Source of the DNA: an uncultured Lachnospiraceae bacterium
GTDB taxonomy: Bacteria; Bacillota; Clostridia; Lachnospirales; Lachnospiraceae
DNA length: 64,000 bases
Direction: 5' to 3'
Assembly (NCBI GenBank): GCA_900544445.1
Contig: UQVK01000009.1
Coordinates: 1 to 64,000 of the forward strand
The position numbers and the translations under genes are program-made. The notes beneath the pieces were generated by a model that did not search any database, was not told the DNA's origin, and saw only the letters and a program-made list of their open reading frames with translations. Shown here one piece after another: positions 34,818-45,834 of the stretch (positions within the stretch are counted from its first letter, which is position 1; every line of letters begins with the position of its first letter).

Positions 34818-37800
34818 TTATTCTTCCTCTGATGCGCCGACAGATACGGTTTCCTCCGCATTGCCGTCCGTCTCTTCCATCATCTCTTCATCTGCATCAA
34901 ACGCATCCGAAGGATCAACGGTATCCGCGCCAAAGGCATCCGCTTCAGACGAATTGGTTTCCAGTGCATCCTGACCTGTGGGCTCCTCGTTGAAATCCAG
35001 TTCGTCATCCAGATCCAGCGTATCCTCCAGACCGATATCGGTGCTCAGATGCACGTCGCGGTAACGCTTCATGCCGGTTCCCGCCGGAATCAGCTTACCG
35101 ATGATAACGTTCTCCTTCAGGCCGATCAGCGGATCCACCTTACCCTTGATGGCAGCTTCCGTCAGAACCTTGGTGGTCTCCTGGAAGGATGCCGCAGACA
35201 GGAAGGAATTGGTGGCAAGCGCAGCCTTCGTAATTCCCAGAAGGATCTGCTTACCGTCCGCAGGCTGTTTGCCTTCGGCAGTCAGGGACTCGTTCAGGTC
35301 CTCATACTCCAGCGCATCCACCAGAGTGCCCGGCAGGAAATCGGTATCTCCGCTTTCTTCAATGCGGACCTTCTTCAGCATCTGACGCACGATCACCTCG
35401 ATGTGCTTGTCGCTGATATCTACGCCCTGCAGACGGTATACGCGCTGTACCTCGCGGAGCATGTAATCCTGCACCGCACGGATTCCCTTGATCTTCAGCA
35501 GATCATGCGGGTTCACGCTTCCTTCTGTCAGCTCGTCGCCGGCTTCCAGCTCCTGGCCGTCCACCACCTTGATTCTGGAGCCGTAAGGAATCAGGTATGC
35601 CTTGGATTCTCCCGTCTCATGGTTGGTGATGATGACTTCACGCTTCTTCTTGGTATCCTTAATCACAGCCGTGCCGCCGAACTCCGCGATAATCGCAAGT
35701 CCCTTCGGCTTTCTGGCCTCAAACAACTCCTCTACACGGGGAAGACCCTGCGTGATATCGTCACCCGCCACACCGCCGGTATGGAAGGTACGCATGGTAA
35801 GCTGGGTACCGGGCTCACCGATGGACTGTGCCGCGATGATTCCGACCGCTTCGCCGACCTGCACCTCTTCACCGGTCGCCATGTTGGCTCCGTAGCACTT
35901 CGCACAGATTCCGTTATGGGAACGGCAGCTAAGAATCGTTCTGATCTTCACCTTTTCAATGGGATCTCCCTTTTTATCCACGCCAATGCTCAGAATCTTT
36001 TCCGCGCGGCTGGGAGTAATCATATGATTCTTCTTTACGAGCACGTTGCCATCGCGGTCACAGATATCCTCACAGGATACCCTGCCCGTGATACGGTCTT
36101 TCAGATTTTCAATGGTCTCCTTACCGTCCATGAAGGCGCTGACCTCCATGCCGGGAATCTCATCTCTTCCCTCGCAGCAATCCGTTTCACGGATGATCAG
36201 CTCCTGGGATACGTCAACCATTCGTCTGGTCAGGTATCCGGAGTCTGCGGTACGCAGAGCAGTATCGGAAAGTCCCTTACGGGCTCCGTGTGCTGACATG
36301 AAGTATTCCAGTACGTCCAGTCCCTCACGGAAGTTGGACTTGATGGGCAGCTCGATGGTACGTCCGGTGGTATCCGCCATCAGTCCGCGCATGCCCGCAA
36401 GCTGCTTGATCTGCTGGTTGGAACCACGGGCTCCGGAGTCCGCCATCATGAAAATATTATTGTATTTATCCAGTCCTGCAAGCAGAACGTCGGTCAGTTC
36501 CTTATCCGTCTCATTCCAGGTCTCCACAACCGCACGGTAACGCTCTTCTTCTGTAATCAGACCGCGGCGGAAGTTCTGAGAAATCCGGTCAACGGTCGCC
36601 TGCGCCTGTGCCAGCATTTCTGGCTTCTGCGCGGGTACGGTCATATCGGAAATGGATACGGTCATGGCCGCTCTGGTAGAATACTTATATCCGGTGGACT
36701 TGATATCGTCCAGCACCTCAGCCATCCTGGAAGCGCCATGGATGTTGATGACCTTCTCCAGAATCTGCTTCAGCCCCTTCTTGCCCACATGGAAGTCTAC
36801 CTCCAGCTTCAGCGCGTTTTCCGGCACGCTTCTGTCCACAAAGCCCAGATCCTGAGGAAGGATCTCGTTGAAGATGAAACGTCCCAGTGTGGATTCCACG
36901 ATATCGGAAATCACCGTGCCGTCCGGCAGAGTCTTCGTTACCTTCACGCGGATTCTGGAATGCAGAGTCAGCGCCTGGTTTTCATACGCAAGAATCGCCT
37001 CGTTCAGATTCTTGAAATACTTTCCCTCGCCCTTTGCACCGGGTCTCTCCTGGGTCAGGTAGTAGATACCCAGAACCATATCCTGGGAAGGAACCGCCAC
37101 CGGGCCGCCGTCGGAGGGCTTCAGCAGGTTGTTCGGAGAGAGCAGCATGAAACGGCACTCCGCCTGTGCTTCCACGGAAAGAGGAAGATGAACAGCCATC
37201 TGGTCGCCATCGAAGTCGGCGTTGAACGCGGTACATACCAGAGGATGCAGCTTGATCGCCTTACCCTCTACCAGAATGGGTTCGAATGCCTGGATACCCA
37301 GTCTGTGCAGGGTAGGGGCGCGGTTCAGCATAACCGGATGCTCCTTAATGACATCTTCCAGCACATCCCATACCTGGGAATCCAGTCTCTCCACCAGCTT
37401 CTTCGCATTCTTGATGTTCTGGGAAATGCCTCTCGCCACCAGCTCCTTCATCACGAAGGGCTTGAACAGCTCAATGGCCATCTCCTTGGGCAGGCCGCAC
37501 TGATAAATCTTCAGCTCCGGCCCTACTACGATAACGCTTCGTCCGGAATAGTCAACACGCTTTCCGAGCAGGTTCTGACGGAAACGTCCGGACTTACCCT
37601 TCAGCATGTCGGAAAGGGATTTCAGCGCACGGTTTCCGGGTCCCGTTACCGGGCGTCCTCTTCTGCCGTTGTCGATCAGCGCATCCACCGCTTCCTGCAG
37701 CATTCTCTTTTCATTGCGGACGATGATATCCGGAGCTCCGAGCTCCAGCAGTCTTTTCAGACGGTTGTTTCTGTTGATAATTCTGCGGTACAGGTCGTTT

Positions 37801-38588
37801 AAGTCACTCGTTGCGAAACGGCCGCCGTCCAGCTGTACCATGGGACGCAGATCCGGAGGGATTACCGGGATGGCATCCAGGATCATCCATTCCGGACGGT
37901 TTCCGGACTCACGGAATGCTTCCACCACCTCGAGGCGCTTGATAATTCTTGCGCGCTTCTGTCCGGAGGATTCCTTTAAACCTTCCTTCAGCTCGGCGGC
38001 TTCCTTCTCCAGATCGATGGCCAGCAGCAGCTCCTTGATGGACTCCGCACCCATGCCGGCACGGAATTTATTTCCCCAGGTCTCCCTGGCATCCTGATAT
38101 TCCTTCTCAGACAGCACCTGCTTATATTCCAGATTGCTCTCGCCCTTGTCCAGAACGATATAGGAAGCGAAATAAAGCACCTTCTCCAGGACTCTGGGAG
38201 ACAGGTCAAGAATCAGTCCCATACGGCTGGGAATTCCCTTAAAGTACCAGATATGGGAAACAGGGGCCGCAAGTTCAATATGGCCCATGCGCTCTCTGCG
38301 GACGCTGGACTTGGTCACTTCCACACCACATCTGTCGCAGACAACGCCCTTATATCTGATCTTCTTGTACTTTCCGCAGTGGCACTCCCAGTCCTTGGTA
38401 GGTCCGAAAATACGTTCGCAGAACAGTCCATCGCGCTCCGGCTTGAGCGTCCTGTAGTTGATCGTCTCAGGCTTCTGCACTTCTCCTCTGGACCACTCCC
38501 TGATCTTTTCCGGAGAAGCCAGGCCGATCTTGATCGCATCAAAGGTCATCGGCTGATATACTTCATTCTTTGCTGTTGTTTCAGACAT
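34818..38588 (-). CDS. rpoC: RNA polymerase subunit beta'
   Basis: The 1256-residue beta' subunit has the active-site NADFDGDQM loop, the N-terminal zinc site ([20 protein letters not shown]), the clamp ([15 protein letters not shown]), the second zinc site (CCEGRDE ... [11 protein letters not shown]), and the bridge/trigger regions ([19 protein letters not shown] and [16 protein letters not shown]). The C-terminus is an acidic tail ([19 protein letters not shown]). It follows rpoB by 66 bases. No split or insertion of unusual size is seen. Confidence 0.99.
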   Translation of the reverse strand: MSETTAKNEVYQPMTFDAIKIGLASPEKIREWSRGEVQKPETINYRTLKPERDGLFCERIFGPTKDWECHCGKYKKIRYKGVVCDRCGVEVTKSSVRRERMGHIELAAPVSHIWYFKGIPSRMGLILDLSPRVLEKVLYFASYIVLDKGESNLEYKQVLSEKEYQDARETWGNKFRAGMGAESIKELLLAIDLEKEAAELKEGLKESSGQKRARIIKRLEVVEAFRESGNRPEWMILDAIPVIPPDLRPMVQLDGGRFATSDLNDLYRRIINRNNRLKRLLELGAPDIIVRNEKRMLQEAVDALIDNGRRGRPVTGPGNRALKSLSDMLKGKSGRFRQNLLGKRVDYSGRSVIVVGPELKIYQCGLPKEMAIELFKPFVMKELVARGISQNIKNAKKLVERLDSQVWDVLEDVIKEHPVMLNRAPTLHRLGIQAFEPILVEGKAIKLHPLVCTAFNADFDGDQMAVHLPLSVEAQAECRFMLLSPNNLLKPSDGGPVAVPSQDMVLGIYYLTQERPGAKGEGKYFKNLNEAILAYENQALTLHSRIRVKVTKTLPDGTVISDIVESTLGRFIFNEILPQDLGFVDRSVPENALKLEVDFHVGKKGLKQILEKVINIHGASRMAEVLDDIKSTGYKYSTRAAMTVSISDMTVPAQKPEMLAQAQATVDRISQNFRRGLITEEERYRAVVETWNETDKELTDVLLAGLDKYNNIFMMADSGARGSNQQIKQLAGMRGLMADTTGRTIELPIKSNFREGLDVLEYFMSAHGARKGLSDTALRTADSGYLTRRMVDVSQELIIRETDCCEGRDEIPGMEVSAFMDGKETIENLKDRITGRVSCEDICDRDGNVLVKKNHMITPSRAEKILSIGVDKKGDPIEKVKIRTILSCRSHNGICAKCYGANMATGEEVQVGEAVGIIAAQSIGEPGTQLTMRTFHTGGVAGDDITQGLPRVEELFEARKPKGLAIIAEFGGTAVIKDTKKKREVIITNHETGESKAYLIPYGSRIKVVDGQELEAGDELTEGSVNPHDLLKIKGIRAVQDYMLREVQRVYRLQGVDISDKHIEVIVRQMLKKVRIEESGDTDFLPGTLVDALEYEDLNESLTAEGKQPADGKQILLGITKAALATNSFLSAASFQETTKVLTEAAIKGKVDPLIGLKENVIIGKLIPAGTGMKRYRDVHLSTDIGLEDTLDLDDELDFNEEPTGQDALETNSSEADAFGADTVDPSDAFDADEEMMEETDGNAEETVSVGASEEE

Positions 38589-38654
38589 TGTGCACTCCTT
38601 CCAAAACGGGGGCGGCTCTGGCAGAAAAGCCGCTTCCCGTCAAAATTCAAAAGC

Positions 38655-41600
38655 TTATTCGTCAATATCGTCAAAGCTTTCCTCAAGGTCGAGTTCCAGA
38701 TCGTCAACCGTGCTCTCTTCCTCCGTGCTCACCAGTTCTCCGCCCTCGTCGAATTCCTGATGCTGATATCCGAGCGCACCCAGAGAATCTTTTTCATATT
38801 TCTCATAACCTTTGGAGTCACCCTCAATTTCGTAACGGTAGTCCGTATCGCCGTAATCCACCGTTTCCATGATCTCGACTTCCGTATTGTCATCGCGCAG
38901 CACTCTCACATCCAGTGCAAGGGACTGCAGCTCCTTCAGCAGCACCTTGAAGGACTCCGGAATGCCGGGCTCAGGGATATTTTCTCCCTTAATGATCGCC
39001 TCGTAGGTCTTCACACGGCCCACCACATCGTCAGACTTCACAGTCAGGATTTCCTGCAGGGTGTATGCCGCGCCGTAAGCCTCCAGGGCCCACACTTCCA
39101 TTTCTCCGAAACGCTGTCCGCCGAACTGTGCCTTACCGCCCAGAGGCTGCTGCGTTACCAGGGAGTAAGGACCGGTGGAACGCGCATGGATCTTATCGTC
39201 AACCAGATGATGCAGCTTCAGATAATGCATGTGGCCGATGGTAACCGGGCTGTCGAAATATTCTCCGGTACGGCCGTCTCTTAAGCGCACCTTACCGTCA
39301 CGGCTGATGGGAACGCCCTTCCACACCTCTCTGTGATCCCTGTTCAGGGAGAGATACTGCATGACCTCGGGAAGCAGCTCATCCTTGTGTTTTGCTTCAA
39401 ATTCTTCCCAGCTTAAGTTCACGTAATCGTTCGCCAGATCCAGGGTGTCCATGATATCATGCTCATCCGCCCCGTCAAATACCGGCGTCGCCACGTTAAA
39501 GCCGAGCGCCTTGGCCGCCAGGGAAAGATGAATCTCCAGTACCTGTCCGATATTCATACGGGAAGGCACGCCCAGCGGGTTCAGAACGATATCCAGCGGA
39601 CGGCCGTTGGGCAGATAAGGCATATCCTCCACGGGAAGCACGCGGGAAACAACACCCTTGTTTCCGTGACGGCCTGCCATCTTGTCGCCGACTGAAATCT
39701 TTCTCTTCTGCGCGATATAAATGCGCACCGCCTGATTCACGCCCGGGGACAGCTCGTCGCCGTTTTCCCTCGTGAATACCTTGGCATCCACAACGATTCC
39801 GTATTCGCCGTGAGGAACCTTCAGGGAGGTATCCCTCACTTCTCTCGCCTTCTCACCGAAGATGGCGCGAAGCAGTCTTTCTTCCGCGGTCAGCTCGGTT
39901 TCACCCTTGGGGGTTACCTTTCCGACCAGAATATCCCCTGCGCGCACCTCCGCACCGATGCGGATGATACCTCTGTCATCCAGATCCTTCAGGGCGTCGT
40001 CGCCCACGCCGGGAACGTCTCTTGTGATTTCTTCCGGCCCCAGCTTGGTGTCTCTGGCTTCCGCCTCATATTCTTCAATATGAACGGAAGTATAGACATC
40101 ATCCTGTACCAGACGCTCGCTCAGAAGAACGGCGTCCTCATAGTTATAACCTTCCCAGGTCATGAAGCCGATCAGCGGGTTCTTGCCCAGCGCCAGCTCG
40201 CCTTCCGAAGTGGACGGACCATCCGCAATCACCTGTCCTGCAGCAACCCGGTTGCCCTTGAACACGATGGGCCTCTGGTTGTAGCAGTTGCTCTGGTTGC
40301 TTCGTGCAAACTTGGTCAGATGATACTCAATCTTTTCTCCGTCGTCCGCCGTCATTTTAATCATATTGGAGGAGACGTAGTCAATGGTTCCGGACTTTCT
40401 TGCCACAACGCAGACACCGGAGTCCACGGCCGCCTTCACTTCCATACCGGTTCCCACTGCAGGAGCCTCCGTGGTCAGAAGCGGCACGGCCTGACGCTGC
40501 ATGTTGGAACCCATCAGGGCGCGGTTCGCGTCGTCGTTTTCCAGGAAGGGGATCAGGGCAGTCGCAACGGAGAATACCATCTTCGGGGAAACGTCCATGA
40601 AATCAAACACGGTCTTCGGATAGGACTGTGTTTCCTCACGGTAACGGCCGGATACCATATTTCTCACAAAATGGCCTTCCTCATCCAGCGCTTCGTTCGC
40701 CTGCGCCACATGGTAATTGTCCTCTTCATCCGCCGTCATGTAAACAACCTCGTCCGTTACGCGCGGATTTGCCGGATCAGACTTATCGATCCGACGGTAA
40801 GGAGCCTCCACAAAACCATATTCATTAATTCTGGCATAGCATGCCAGAGAGTTGATCAGACCGATGTTGGGTCCTTCAGGCGTCTCAATTGGGCACATTC
40901 TTCCATAATGGGAATAATGTACGTCACGCACCTCAAATCCGGCACGGTCACGGCTCAAACCGCCGGGTCCCAGAGCGGAAAGACGTCTCTTATGGGTCAG
41001 CTCACCCAGCGGGTTGTTCTGATCCATGAACTGGGACAGCTGGGAGGAACCGAAGAATTCCTTCACCGCCGCCTGTACGGGCTTGATGTTAATCAGCACC
41101 TGAGGAGAAATCTCCTCTGCGTCATGAGTGGTCATGCGTTCACGGACCACTCTCTCCATTCTGGAAAGACCGATGCGGTACTGGTTCTGCAGGAGTTCGC
41201 CCACCGCACGGATACGACGGTTGCCCAGATGGTCGATATCGTCGTCATTTCCAATTCCGTATTCCAGATGGATGTTATAGTTAATGGAAGCCAGAATGTC
41301 TTCCTTCGTAATATGCTTCGGGATCAGCTCGTGGATATTCTTATGAATCGCTTCCGCAAGCTCCTCCGGATTACCGGAATGCTCATCCAGGATCCGCTGC
41401 AGAACCGGATAATACACCAGCTCCGTTACGCCCAGCTCCTTCGGATTGCAGTCCACATAATGGGTAATATCCACCATCATGCTGGAAAGGACCTTCACAT
41501 TCCTTTCCTCCGTCTGCACATAAACATAAGGAACTGCCGCATTCTGGATCTCATCTGCCAGCTCCGCGGTCACCTTCGTTCCGGCAGCCGCGATCAGCTC

Positions 41601-42518
41601 TCCGGTACCCATATCAACCACATCCTCAGCCAGCACAAAGCCGCGGATTCTGTTTCTGAGCATCAGCTTCTTGTTAAATTTATATCTGCCGACCTTGGCC
41701 AGATCATATCTTCTGGGATCAAAGAACATGGCGTTGATCAGGCTCTCAGCGCTTTCCACGCTCAGCGGCTCACCGGGACGGATCTTCTTATACAGCTCAA
41801 GCAGACCTTCCTGATAGTTCTCAGCGGTATCCTTCGTGAAGCTCGCCTCGATCTTGGGTTCATCGCCAAACAGCGCACGGATCTCATCGTTGGTTCCAAC
41901 GCCCAGCGCACGGATCAGCACGGTGATCGGAACCTTTCTCGTCCTGTCCACACGTACATAAAACACATCATTGGAGTCCGTCTCGTACTCCAGCCATGCG
42001 CCGCGGTTAGGGATTACCGTACAGCTGTAAAGCTTCTTTCCGATCTTGTCATGGCCGATTCCATAATAAATACCGGGGGAACGTACCAGCTGGCTGACGA
42101 TAACACGCTCCGCTCCGTTGATAACGAAGGTACCCGTCTCAGTCATCAGGGGAAGATCACCCATGAAAATCTCATGCTCTGTAATCTCTTCCTTTTCCTT
42201 ATTATAAAGGCGGACTCTCACTTTCAAGGGAGCAGCATACGTCGCGTCTCTTTCTTTACACTTTTCGATCGAATACTTGACGTCATCTTCACACAGTTCG
42301 AAATCCACGAACTCCAGACTCAGATGACCGCTGTAGTCTTCGATTGGAGATATGTCGTCAAAGACCTCCTTCAGGCCTTCTGTCAGGAACCAGTGATAGG
42401 AGTCCTTCTGGACTTCAATCAGATTCGGCATCTCCAATACTTCCTTCTGCCGTGAATAACTCATACGCATATTCTTGCCGGTGGCAATCGGACGTATTCT
42501 GTTCTTTTCCATTGACAT
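38655..42518 (-). CDS. rpoB: RNA polymerase subunit beta
   Basis: The beta subunit, about 1287 residues. The rifampicin pocket reads [29 protein letters not shown], wild-type at the Asp516, His526 and Ser531 equivalents, so no rifampicin resistance is predicted from it. [16 protein letters not shown] and [19 protein letters not shown] are present. The C-terminus carries an acidic extension ([18 protein letters not shown]). The ATG at 42518 (or 42512) follows GGGGTG. It has its own promoter and terminator-separated gap from rplL. Confidence 0.99.
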   Translation of the reverse strand: MSMEKNRIRPIATGKNMRMSYSRQKEVLEMPNLIEVQKDSYHWFLTEGLKEVFDDISPIEDYSGHLSLEFVDFELCEDDVKYSIEKCKERDATYAAPLKVRVRLYNKEKEEITEHEIFMGDLPLMTETGTFVINGAERVIVSQLVRSPGIYYGIGHDKIGKKLYSCTVIPNRGAWLEYETDSNDVFYVRVDRTRKVPITVLIRALGVGTNDEIRALFGDEPKIEASFTKDTAENYQEGLLELYKKIRPGEPLSVESAESLINAMFFDPRRYDLAKVGRYKFNKKLMLRNRIRGFVLAEDVVDMGTGELIAAAGTKVTAELADEIQNAAVPYVYVQTEERNVKVLSSMMVDITHYVDCNPKELGVTELVYYPVLQRILDEHSGNPEELAEAIHKNIHELIPKHITKEDILASINYNIHLEYGIGNDDDIDHLGNRRIRAVGELLQNQYRIGLSRMERVVRERMTTHDAEEISPQVLINIKPVQAAVKEFFGSSQLSQFMDQNNPLGELTHKRRLSALGPGGLSRDRAGFEVRDVHYSHYGRMCPIETPEGPNIGLINSLACYARINEYGFVEAPYRRIDKSDPANPRVTDEVVYMTADEEDNYHVAQANEALDEEGHFVRNMVSGRYREETQSYPKTVFDFMDVSPKMVFSVATALIPFLENDDANRALMGSNMQRQAVPLLTTEAPAVGTGMEVKAAVDSGVCVVARKSGTIDYVSSNMIKMTADDGEKIEYHLTKFARSNQSNCYNQRPIVFKGNRVAAGQVIADGPSTSEGELALGKNPLIGFMTWEGYNYEDAVLLSERLVQDDVYTSVHIEEYEAEARDTKLGPEEITRDVPGVGDDALKDLDDRGIIRIGAEVRAGDILVGKVTPKGETELTAEERLLRAIFGEKAREVRDTSLKVPHGEYGIVVDAKVFTRENGDELSPGVNQAVRIYIAQKRKISVGDKMAGRHGNKGVVSRVLPVEDMPYLPNGRPLDIVLNPLGVPSRMNIGQVLEIHLSLAAKALGFNVATPVFDGADEHDIMDTLDLANDYVNLSWEEFEAKHKDELLPEVMQYLSLNRDHREVWKGVPISRDGKVRLRDGRTGEYFDSPVTIGHMHYLKLHHLVDDKIHARSTGPYSLVTQQPLGGKAQFGGQRFGEMEVWALEAYGAAYTLQEILTVKSDDVVGRVKTYEAIIKGENIPEPGIPESFKVLLKELQSLALDVRVLRDDNTEVEIMETVDYGDTDYRYEIEGDSKGYEKYEKDSLGALGYQHQEFDEGGELVSTEEESTVDDLELDLEESFDDIDE

Positions 42519-42674
42519 TTTCACCCCGTTCTAATGATTTGTCCGCCGAACCTCATGGCCGGCTTTTCGTCGGCTGCGGAGTGGCCAAAAGCCTCCCTGC
42601 AACAGTCAGCACGATACTATATTTCCGGTTTTTCGCACAAAAATAGTATAACATACCACAATAGTGCACCATCC

Positions 42675-42703
42675 AGTATATCACAATACCCTGGACTCGT
42701 CAA
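42675..42703 (-). promoter_or_regulatory. Promoter of rpoBC
   Basis: Minus-strand TTGACG (42698-42703), 17 bases, TATACT (42675-42680). A further extended -10 (TGT-TATACT) about 30 bases downstream may be a second start. The leader to rpoB is about 150 bases. Confidence 0.75.
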
Positions 42704-42743
42704 CCCAAAAATTGCATGTATAATTGAAGATTTTTCTCATATG

Positions 42744-42782
42744 AAAAACCGCCGTCCGCCGGGTTCCCGGCGAAGCGGCGGT
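42744..42782 (-). terminator. Terminator/attenuator between rplL and rpoB
   Basis: AACCGCCG...CGGCGGTT with an inner GCCGGG/CCCGGC stem and TTTTT after it on the minus strand, 30 bases past the rplL stop. With the separate rpoB promoter it reduces read-through from rplJL into rpoBC. Confidence 0.88.
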
Positions 42783-42810
42783 TCTCATATCTCTGTTTCT
42801 GAAAGGTTTC

Positions 42811-43188
42811 TTATTTAAGGGTAACCTTAGCGCCTTCAGCTTCCAGCTTGGACTTGATGTCCTCAGCCTCTTCCTTGGAAGCGCCTTCCTTAACAACCTT
42901 GGGAGCTCCGTCAACAACGTCCTTCGCTTCCTTCAGGCCAAGTCCGGTAACTTCGCGGACAACCTTGATAACCTTAACCTTGTTCGGGCCAACCTCGGTC
43001 AGCTCAACGTCGAACTCGGTCTTCTCCTCAGCCGCTGCTGCATCTCCAGCACCTGCTGCTGCAACTACAACGCCTGCTGCTGCGGATACACCGAACTCTT
43101 CTTCGCAGGCCTTTACCAGATCATTCAGCTCTAATACGGAAAGCTCTTTGATCGCATCAATAATTTCCTGAGTGGATAATTTAGCCAT
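42811..43188 (-). CDS. rplL: 50S ribosomal protein L7/L12
   Basis: The stalk protein (125 residues): N-terminal dimer domain ([34 protein letters not shown]), Ala/Gly hinge ([21 protein letters not shown]), and C-terminal factor-binding domain ([32 protein letters not shown]). It starts at the ATG at 43188, with GGAGG 8 bases upstream. It recruits EF-Tu, EF-G and IF2 and is cotranscribed with rplJ. Confidence 0.98.
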   Translation of the reverse strand: MAKLSTQEIIDAIKELSVLELNDLVKACEEEFGVSAAAGVVVAAAGAGDAAAAEEKTEFDVELTEVGPNKVKVIKVVREVTGLGLKEAKDVVDGAPKVVKEGASKEEAEDIKSKLEAEGAKVTLK

Positions 43189-43280
43189 TTTATTTACCTC
43201 CATAATCATTTTTTCAATCTGCAGACCGTCTGTCTGCTCTTATCCATCGGTGCCCTCATGGACATCCGTTTTCCCGGCAG

Positions 43281-43847
43281 TTATGCTTCTGAGGGAGCCT
43301 CGGCAGGAGCCTCCTCAGCCGCGGGGGCCTCTGCTTCTGCTGCGGGAGCTTCACATGCGCCTGCGCCGCCTTTTTCAGCCAGCTGCTTCATGACGCGAGC
43401 GAAGTTTGCGATAGGAGACTGGATGCTTCCAAGCAGCTTGGAGAGCAGCTCGTCTCTGGACGGGATCTGAGAAATTGCAGCCATTCCCGCCGCATCATAT
43501 ACGGTTCCTTCCACAACGCCGGCCTTGATCTCAAGCTTGTCGGCCGTCTTTGCGAATTTAGCCAGCTCTCTTGCGGGAGCGGTTGCATCCGTGGAAGAAA
43601 TTGCTACAGCGCTGGGGCCTTCCAGATAGGGAGCCAGTGCTTCGAAGTCCGTGCCCTTGAAAGCGAAGTTCATCATGGTGTTCTTGTACACCTTGTAGGC
43701 GACTCCGGCTTCACGCAGCTGCTTACGAAGAGCGGTATCCTGTTCAACGGTCAGTCCGCGGTAATCCACAAGCACAACAGACTGTGCGTCCTTAATCGCT
43801 TCGGAAATCTCCGCAACGACAGGCGCTTTCAATTCAACCTTTGCCAT
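43281..43847 (-). CDS. rplJ: 50S ribosomal protein L10
   Basis: L10 anchors the L7/L12 stalk. The 188-residue protein has SVVLVDYRGLTVEQDTALRKQLREAGV and the L7/L12-binding helix (SRDELLSKLLGSIQSPIANFARVMKQL). The last 30 residues are an Ala/Glu/Pro repeat tail (EAPAAEAEAPAAEE), longer than in E. coli. Its leader carries the L10 autoregulatory element. Ribosome site AAGGAGGT. Confidence 0.97.
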   Translation of the reverse strand: MAKVELKAPVVAEISEAIKDAQSVVLVDYRGLTVEQDTALRKQLREAGVAYKVYKNTMMNFAFKGTDFEALAPYLEGPSAVAISSTDATAPARELAKFAKTADKLEIKAGVVEGTVYDAAGMAAISQIPSRDELLSKLLGSIQSPIANFARVMKQLAEKGGAGACEAPAAEAEAPAAEEAPAEAPSEA

Positions 43848-43904
43848 TTCTTTACCTCCTTATAGATTTTTCTGAAAAAATCAGTGCCGAAAGGAGTAAA
43901 CGCA

Positions 43905-43935
43905 TAAAAAATCCTCTCTGCGAAGAACAGAGAGG
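43905..43935 (-). terminator. Attenuator in the rplJ leader
   Basis: CCTCTCTG and CAGAGAGG pair around TTCTTCG and are followed by TTTTTT, inside the L10 leader and 60 bases before rplJ. It is the expected terminator of L10 feedback control. Confidence 0.9.
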
Positions 43936-44113
43936 AAGAATTGTTCCAAACAACGGATATCAGGCCCTGCGGGCCATCCTTTTGTTTCATCAATCCGTTT
44001 CCGAAGGAAACGGGAACTGACGTTAACTCTTTCCTCGGCAGGCGTTAAAACCCTTACACCTAATCGGTACCTGCTGTCTTCGGCAGGATCCGGCGCACTT
44101 ACGCTCCGAAACC
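43936..44113 (-). ncRNA. L10 ribosomal protein leader
   Basis: The untranslated stretch before rplJ has the features of the Firmicutes L10 leader: a hairpin CCTGCCGAAGACAGCAGG, a conserved TTAACGCCTGCCGAGGAAAG segment and a stem CCGTTTCCTTCGGAAACGG, ending in the attenuator. L10(L12)4 binding to this RNA favours termination, so excess L10 represses its own operon. Assignment is by motif reading; a covariance-model search would settle it. Confidence 0.8.
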
Positions 44114-44119
44114 TTGTTT

Positions 44120-44148
44120 ACCATATCATATTCCCGCTTTCCCGTCAA
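44120..44148 (-). promoter_or_regulatory. Promoter of rplJL
   Basis: Minus-strand TTGACG (44143-44148), 17 bases, TATGGT (44120-44125), directly before the L10 leader. Confidence 0.75.
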
Positions 44149-44180
44149 GGAAAAGTTCTGCTTTTTTATAACTTTTTTCA

Positions 44181-44373
44181 TTACTATTCACAACCGATTC
44201 AGAATGGACAACACGCGCGTCGTGCCTGCACGTAAGCACGTGTTGTCCATTCTGGATCTGGACTGCGAAGCAGCGGAGAGCGCGTAGCGCGGCTTTGCGA
44301 ATGGCGCGGAGTGAACTGTAACCCTCGAAGAGGCGACGGGTGCGAATGAGGGTGGGGCGGCTGTGAATGGTAA
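44181..44373. repeat. MITE-like palindromic element (193 bp)
   Basis: Terminal inverted repeats of 16 bases match at 14 positions: TTACTATTCACAACCG (44181-44196) and, inverted, TTACCATTCACAGCCG (44358-44373). Inside is a perfect 16-base hairpin, CAGAATGGACAACACG (44200-44215) against 44239-44254. No coding frame. The design (terminal repeats, inner hairpins, intergenic site) is that of a non-autonomous mobile element or a large structured RNA. No clear target-site duplication is visible. Confidence 0.6.
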
Positions 44374-44405
44374 CCGTTTTTCACGGCCTGAAAAAGCCCG
44401 AACGG

Positions 44406-45662
44406 TCAGGATGTCTTTGTCACATACCCTTCCGCATCGATCGTCACGCCGGACGAAAGACTCTGCATATGGCTGATCACCCGCGCCATTTCCGCCCCGT
44501 CCAGAAGGCTGGTCCGGCAGTCTTTCTGAAGGGCAGGGATGAAACGGAAGCTTTTCAGGGCTCCGGTCTGTGCGTCGAGCTTCACTTCCACCAGGCAGGT
44601 ATCCTGTGTTTTGGAATTAAAAAGGAAATTTCCCACGCTGTAAATCACCGGGGTGTCGCCGATCCATTCGATTCCCTGCAGGACATGGGGATGATCCCCG
44701 ATGATCAGGTCCGCCCCCGCCTGCGCGATTAGCGGCGCCTGTTCCTTCTGCGCCCAGTCCAGTTCGGTCGTGCTTTCCGTTCCCCAGTGAACGTATACCA
44801 CCACAAAATCGCTCACCGCCTTCGCCTTTTCCACTTCGGAAAGGAGCAGCTCCACATTCCGACAGCGGAAAACGCCGGGAGAAGTTTCCGTCGCCCCCTT
44901 TGTATCCGGGTTGTCCATCCGTTCGATCTGGGTTGCGGAAAGGAAGGCGATCTTCACGTTTTCCGTCACAAAATATACCGGACGGACCGCTTCTGTCAGA
45001 TTTCTTCCCGCCCCCACGTAAGGCATCCCGGCCGCCGTCAGCGTATCCAGGGTATCCAGCAGGGAGATTTCTCCATAATCGTAAACGTGATTGTTGGCAA
45101 GGGAAACGATATCTGCCCCCATCTCGGAAAGCAGGGCCGCATGCTCCGGCTTTGCGCGGAAGGTAAACGCCTTCCCTTCCGTCGGCGTTCCTCTTGTGGT
45201 ATAGGTGAATTCATTGTTCACCATAAAAATGTCTGCTCCCCGCATTTCCTGCAGAATGGCCGCGTCAAAGCCCGCTTCCACCAGGCTCCCTCCGCCTGCG
45301 CGGCCTTTCATTTTCACCATGATGCTGTAATTATCGTCAAACAGGATATCCCCGGCAAAAACGAGGCTGATCTCGTCCGCCTTCTGCGGGGCAATGGGTA
45401 TCATATTCTGCGCAGCCATCTGCTCCGGACTGGAAAGCAGCTCCGCATATTTTCCCGTGGCTCCGTTCTCAGCGGAAGCATTTTCCGCTTCGCTTTCCTG
45501 AGGCAGAATGGCCGTTCCCGTAACCGCTACCGCCTCAAGGCCGGCCTCCTCTCCCAGAACCGTCCAGCCCGTCAGAAGCAGGGTAACTCCCATGACCACC
45601 ACCAGAAGCAGCACCAGACCAAACAGGGGCAGTTTTCTTTTTCTCTTTCTTCTTCGCATCAT
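44406..45662 (-). CDS. CapA family protein (PGA_cap metallophosphatase fold)
   Basis: A 418-residue protein: a very basic N-terminus (MMRRRKRKRK), one membrane anchor (about residues 13-32), an Ala/Glu-rich linker, then the CapA fold with VFAGDILFDDNYSI, MVNNEFTYTTRG, IVSLANNHVYDYGE, VVVYVHWGTE and LIIGDHPHVLQGIE. These are the Asp, Asn and His clusters of the calcineurin-like metallophosphatase family, in which CapA members act in poly-gamma-glutamate capsule production. No capBC is adjacent, so that role is uncertain. The ATG at 45662 follows GGAGGGCGG. Confidence 0.85.
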   Translation of the reverse strand: MMRRRKRKRKLPLFGLVLLLVVVMGVTLLLTGWTVLGEEAGLEAVAVTGTAILPQESEAENASAENGATGKYAELLSSPEQMAAQNMIPIAPQKADEISLVFAGDILFDDNYSIMVKMKGRAGGGSLVEAGFDAAILQEMRGADIFMVNNEFTYTTRGTPTEGKAFTFRAKPEHAALLSEMGADIVSLANNHVYDYGEISLLDTLDTLTAAGMPYVGAGRNLTEAVRPVYFVTENVKIAFLSATQIERMDNPDTKGATETSPGVFRCRNVELLLSEVEKAKAVSDFVVVYVHWGTESTTELDWAQKEQAPLIAQAGADLIIGDHPHVLQGIEWIGDTPVIYSVGNFLFNSKTQDTCLVEVKLDAQTGALKSFRFIPALQKDCRTSLLDGAEMARVISHMQSLSSGVTIDAEGYVTKTS

Positions 45663-45735
45663 TTTCCGCCCTCCCGCGCCGCAGGCTTCCATCCCATGCC
45701 GGAATCTCCCGCCGTGCGCTGCGTTTGTTGCTCCC

Positions 45736-45765
45736 ATTATGCTTCATGAGAGCCTTCTTCGTCAA
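45736..45765 (-). promoter_or_regulatory. Promoter of the CapA gene
   Basis: Minus-strand TTGACG (45760-45765), 18 bases, CATAAT (45736-45741), about 75 bases before the ATG. Confidence 0.55.
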
Positions 45766-45834
45766 GCATAAAGCGCCGCGTTCCTGCACATAATATTTCC
45801 AGTTATCATTTATCAACACGAGGCGCGCACTTTC

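Noticed and set aside
39810-42455. Very long plus-strand open frame opposite rpoB
   Set aside because: Antisense to rpoB over its whole length; codon bias in rpoB explains the lack of stops.
38655-42518. Rifampicin resistance change in rpoB
   Set aside because: The pocket residues (Asp516, His526, Ser531 equivalents) are wild-type.
44039-44120. Possible independent riboswitch before rplJ
   Set aside because: The hairpins and attenuator fit the known L10 leader layout, so no separate riboswitch is called.
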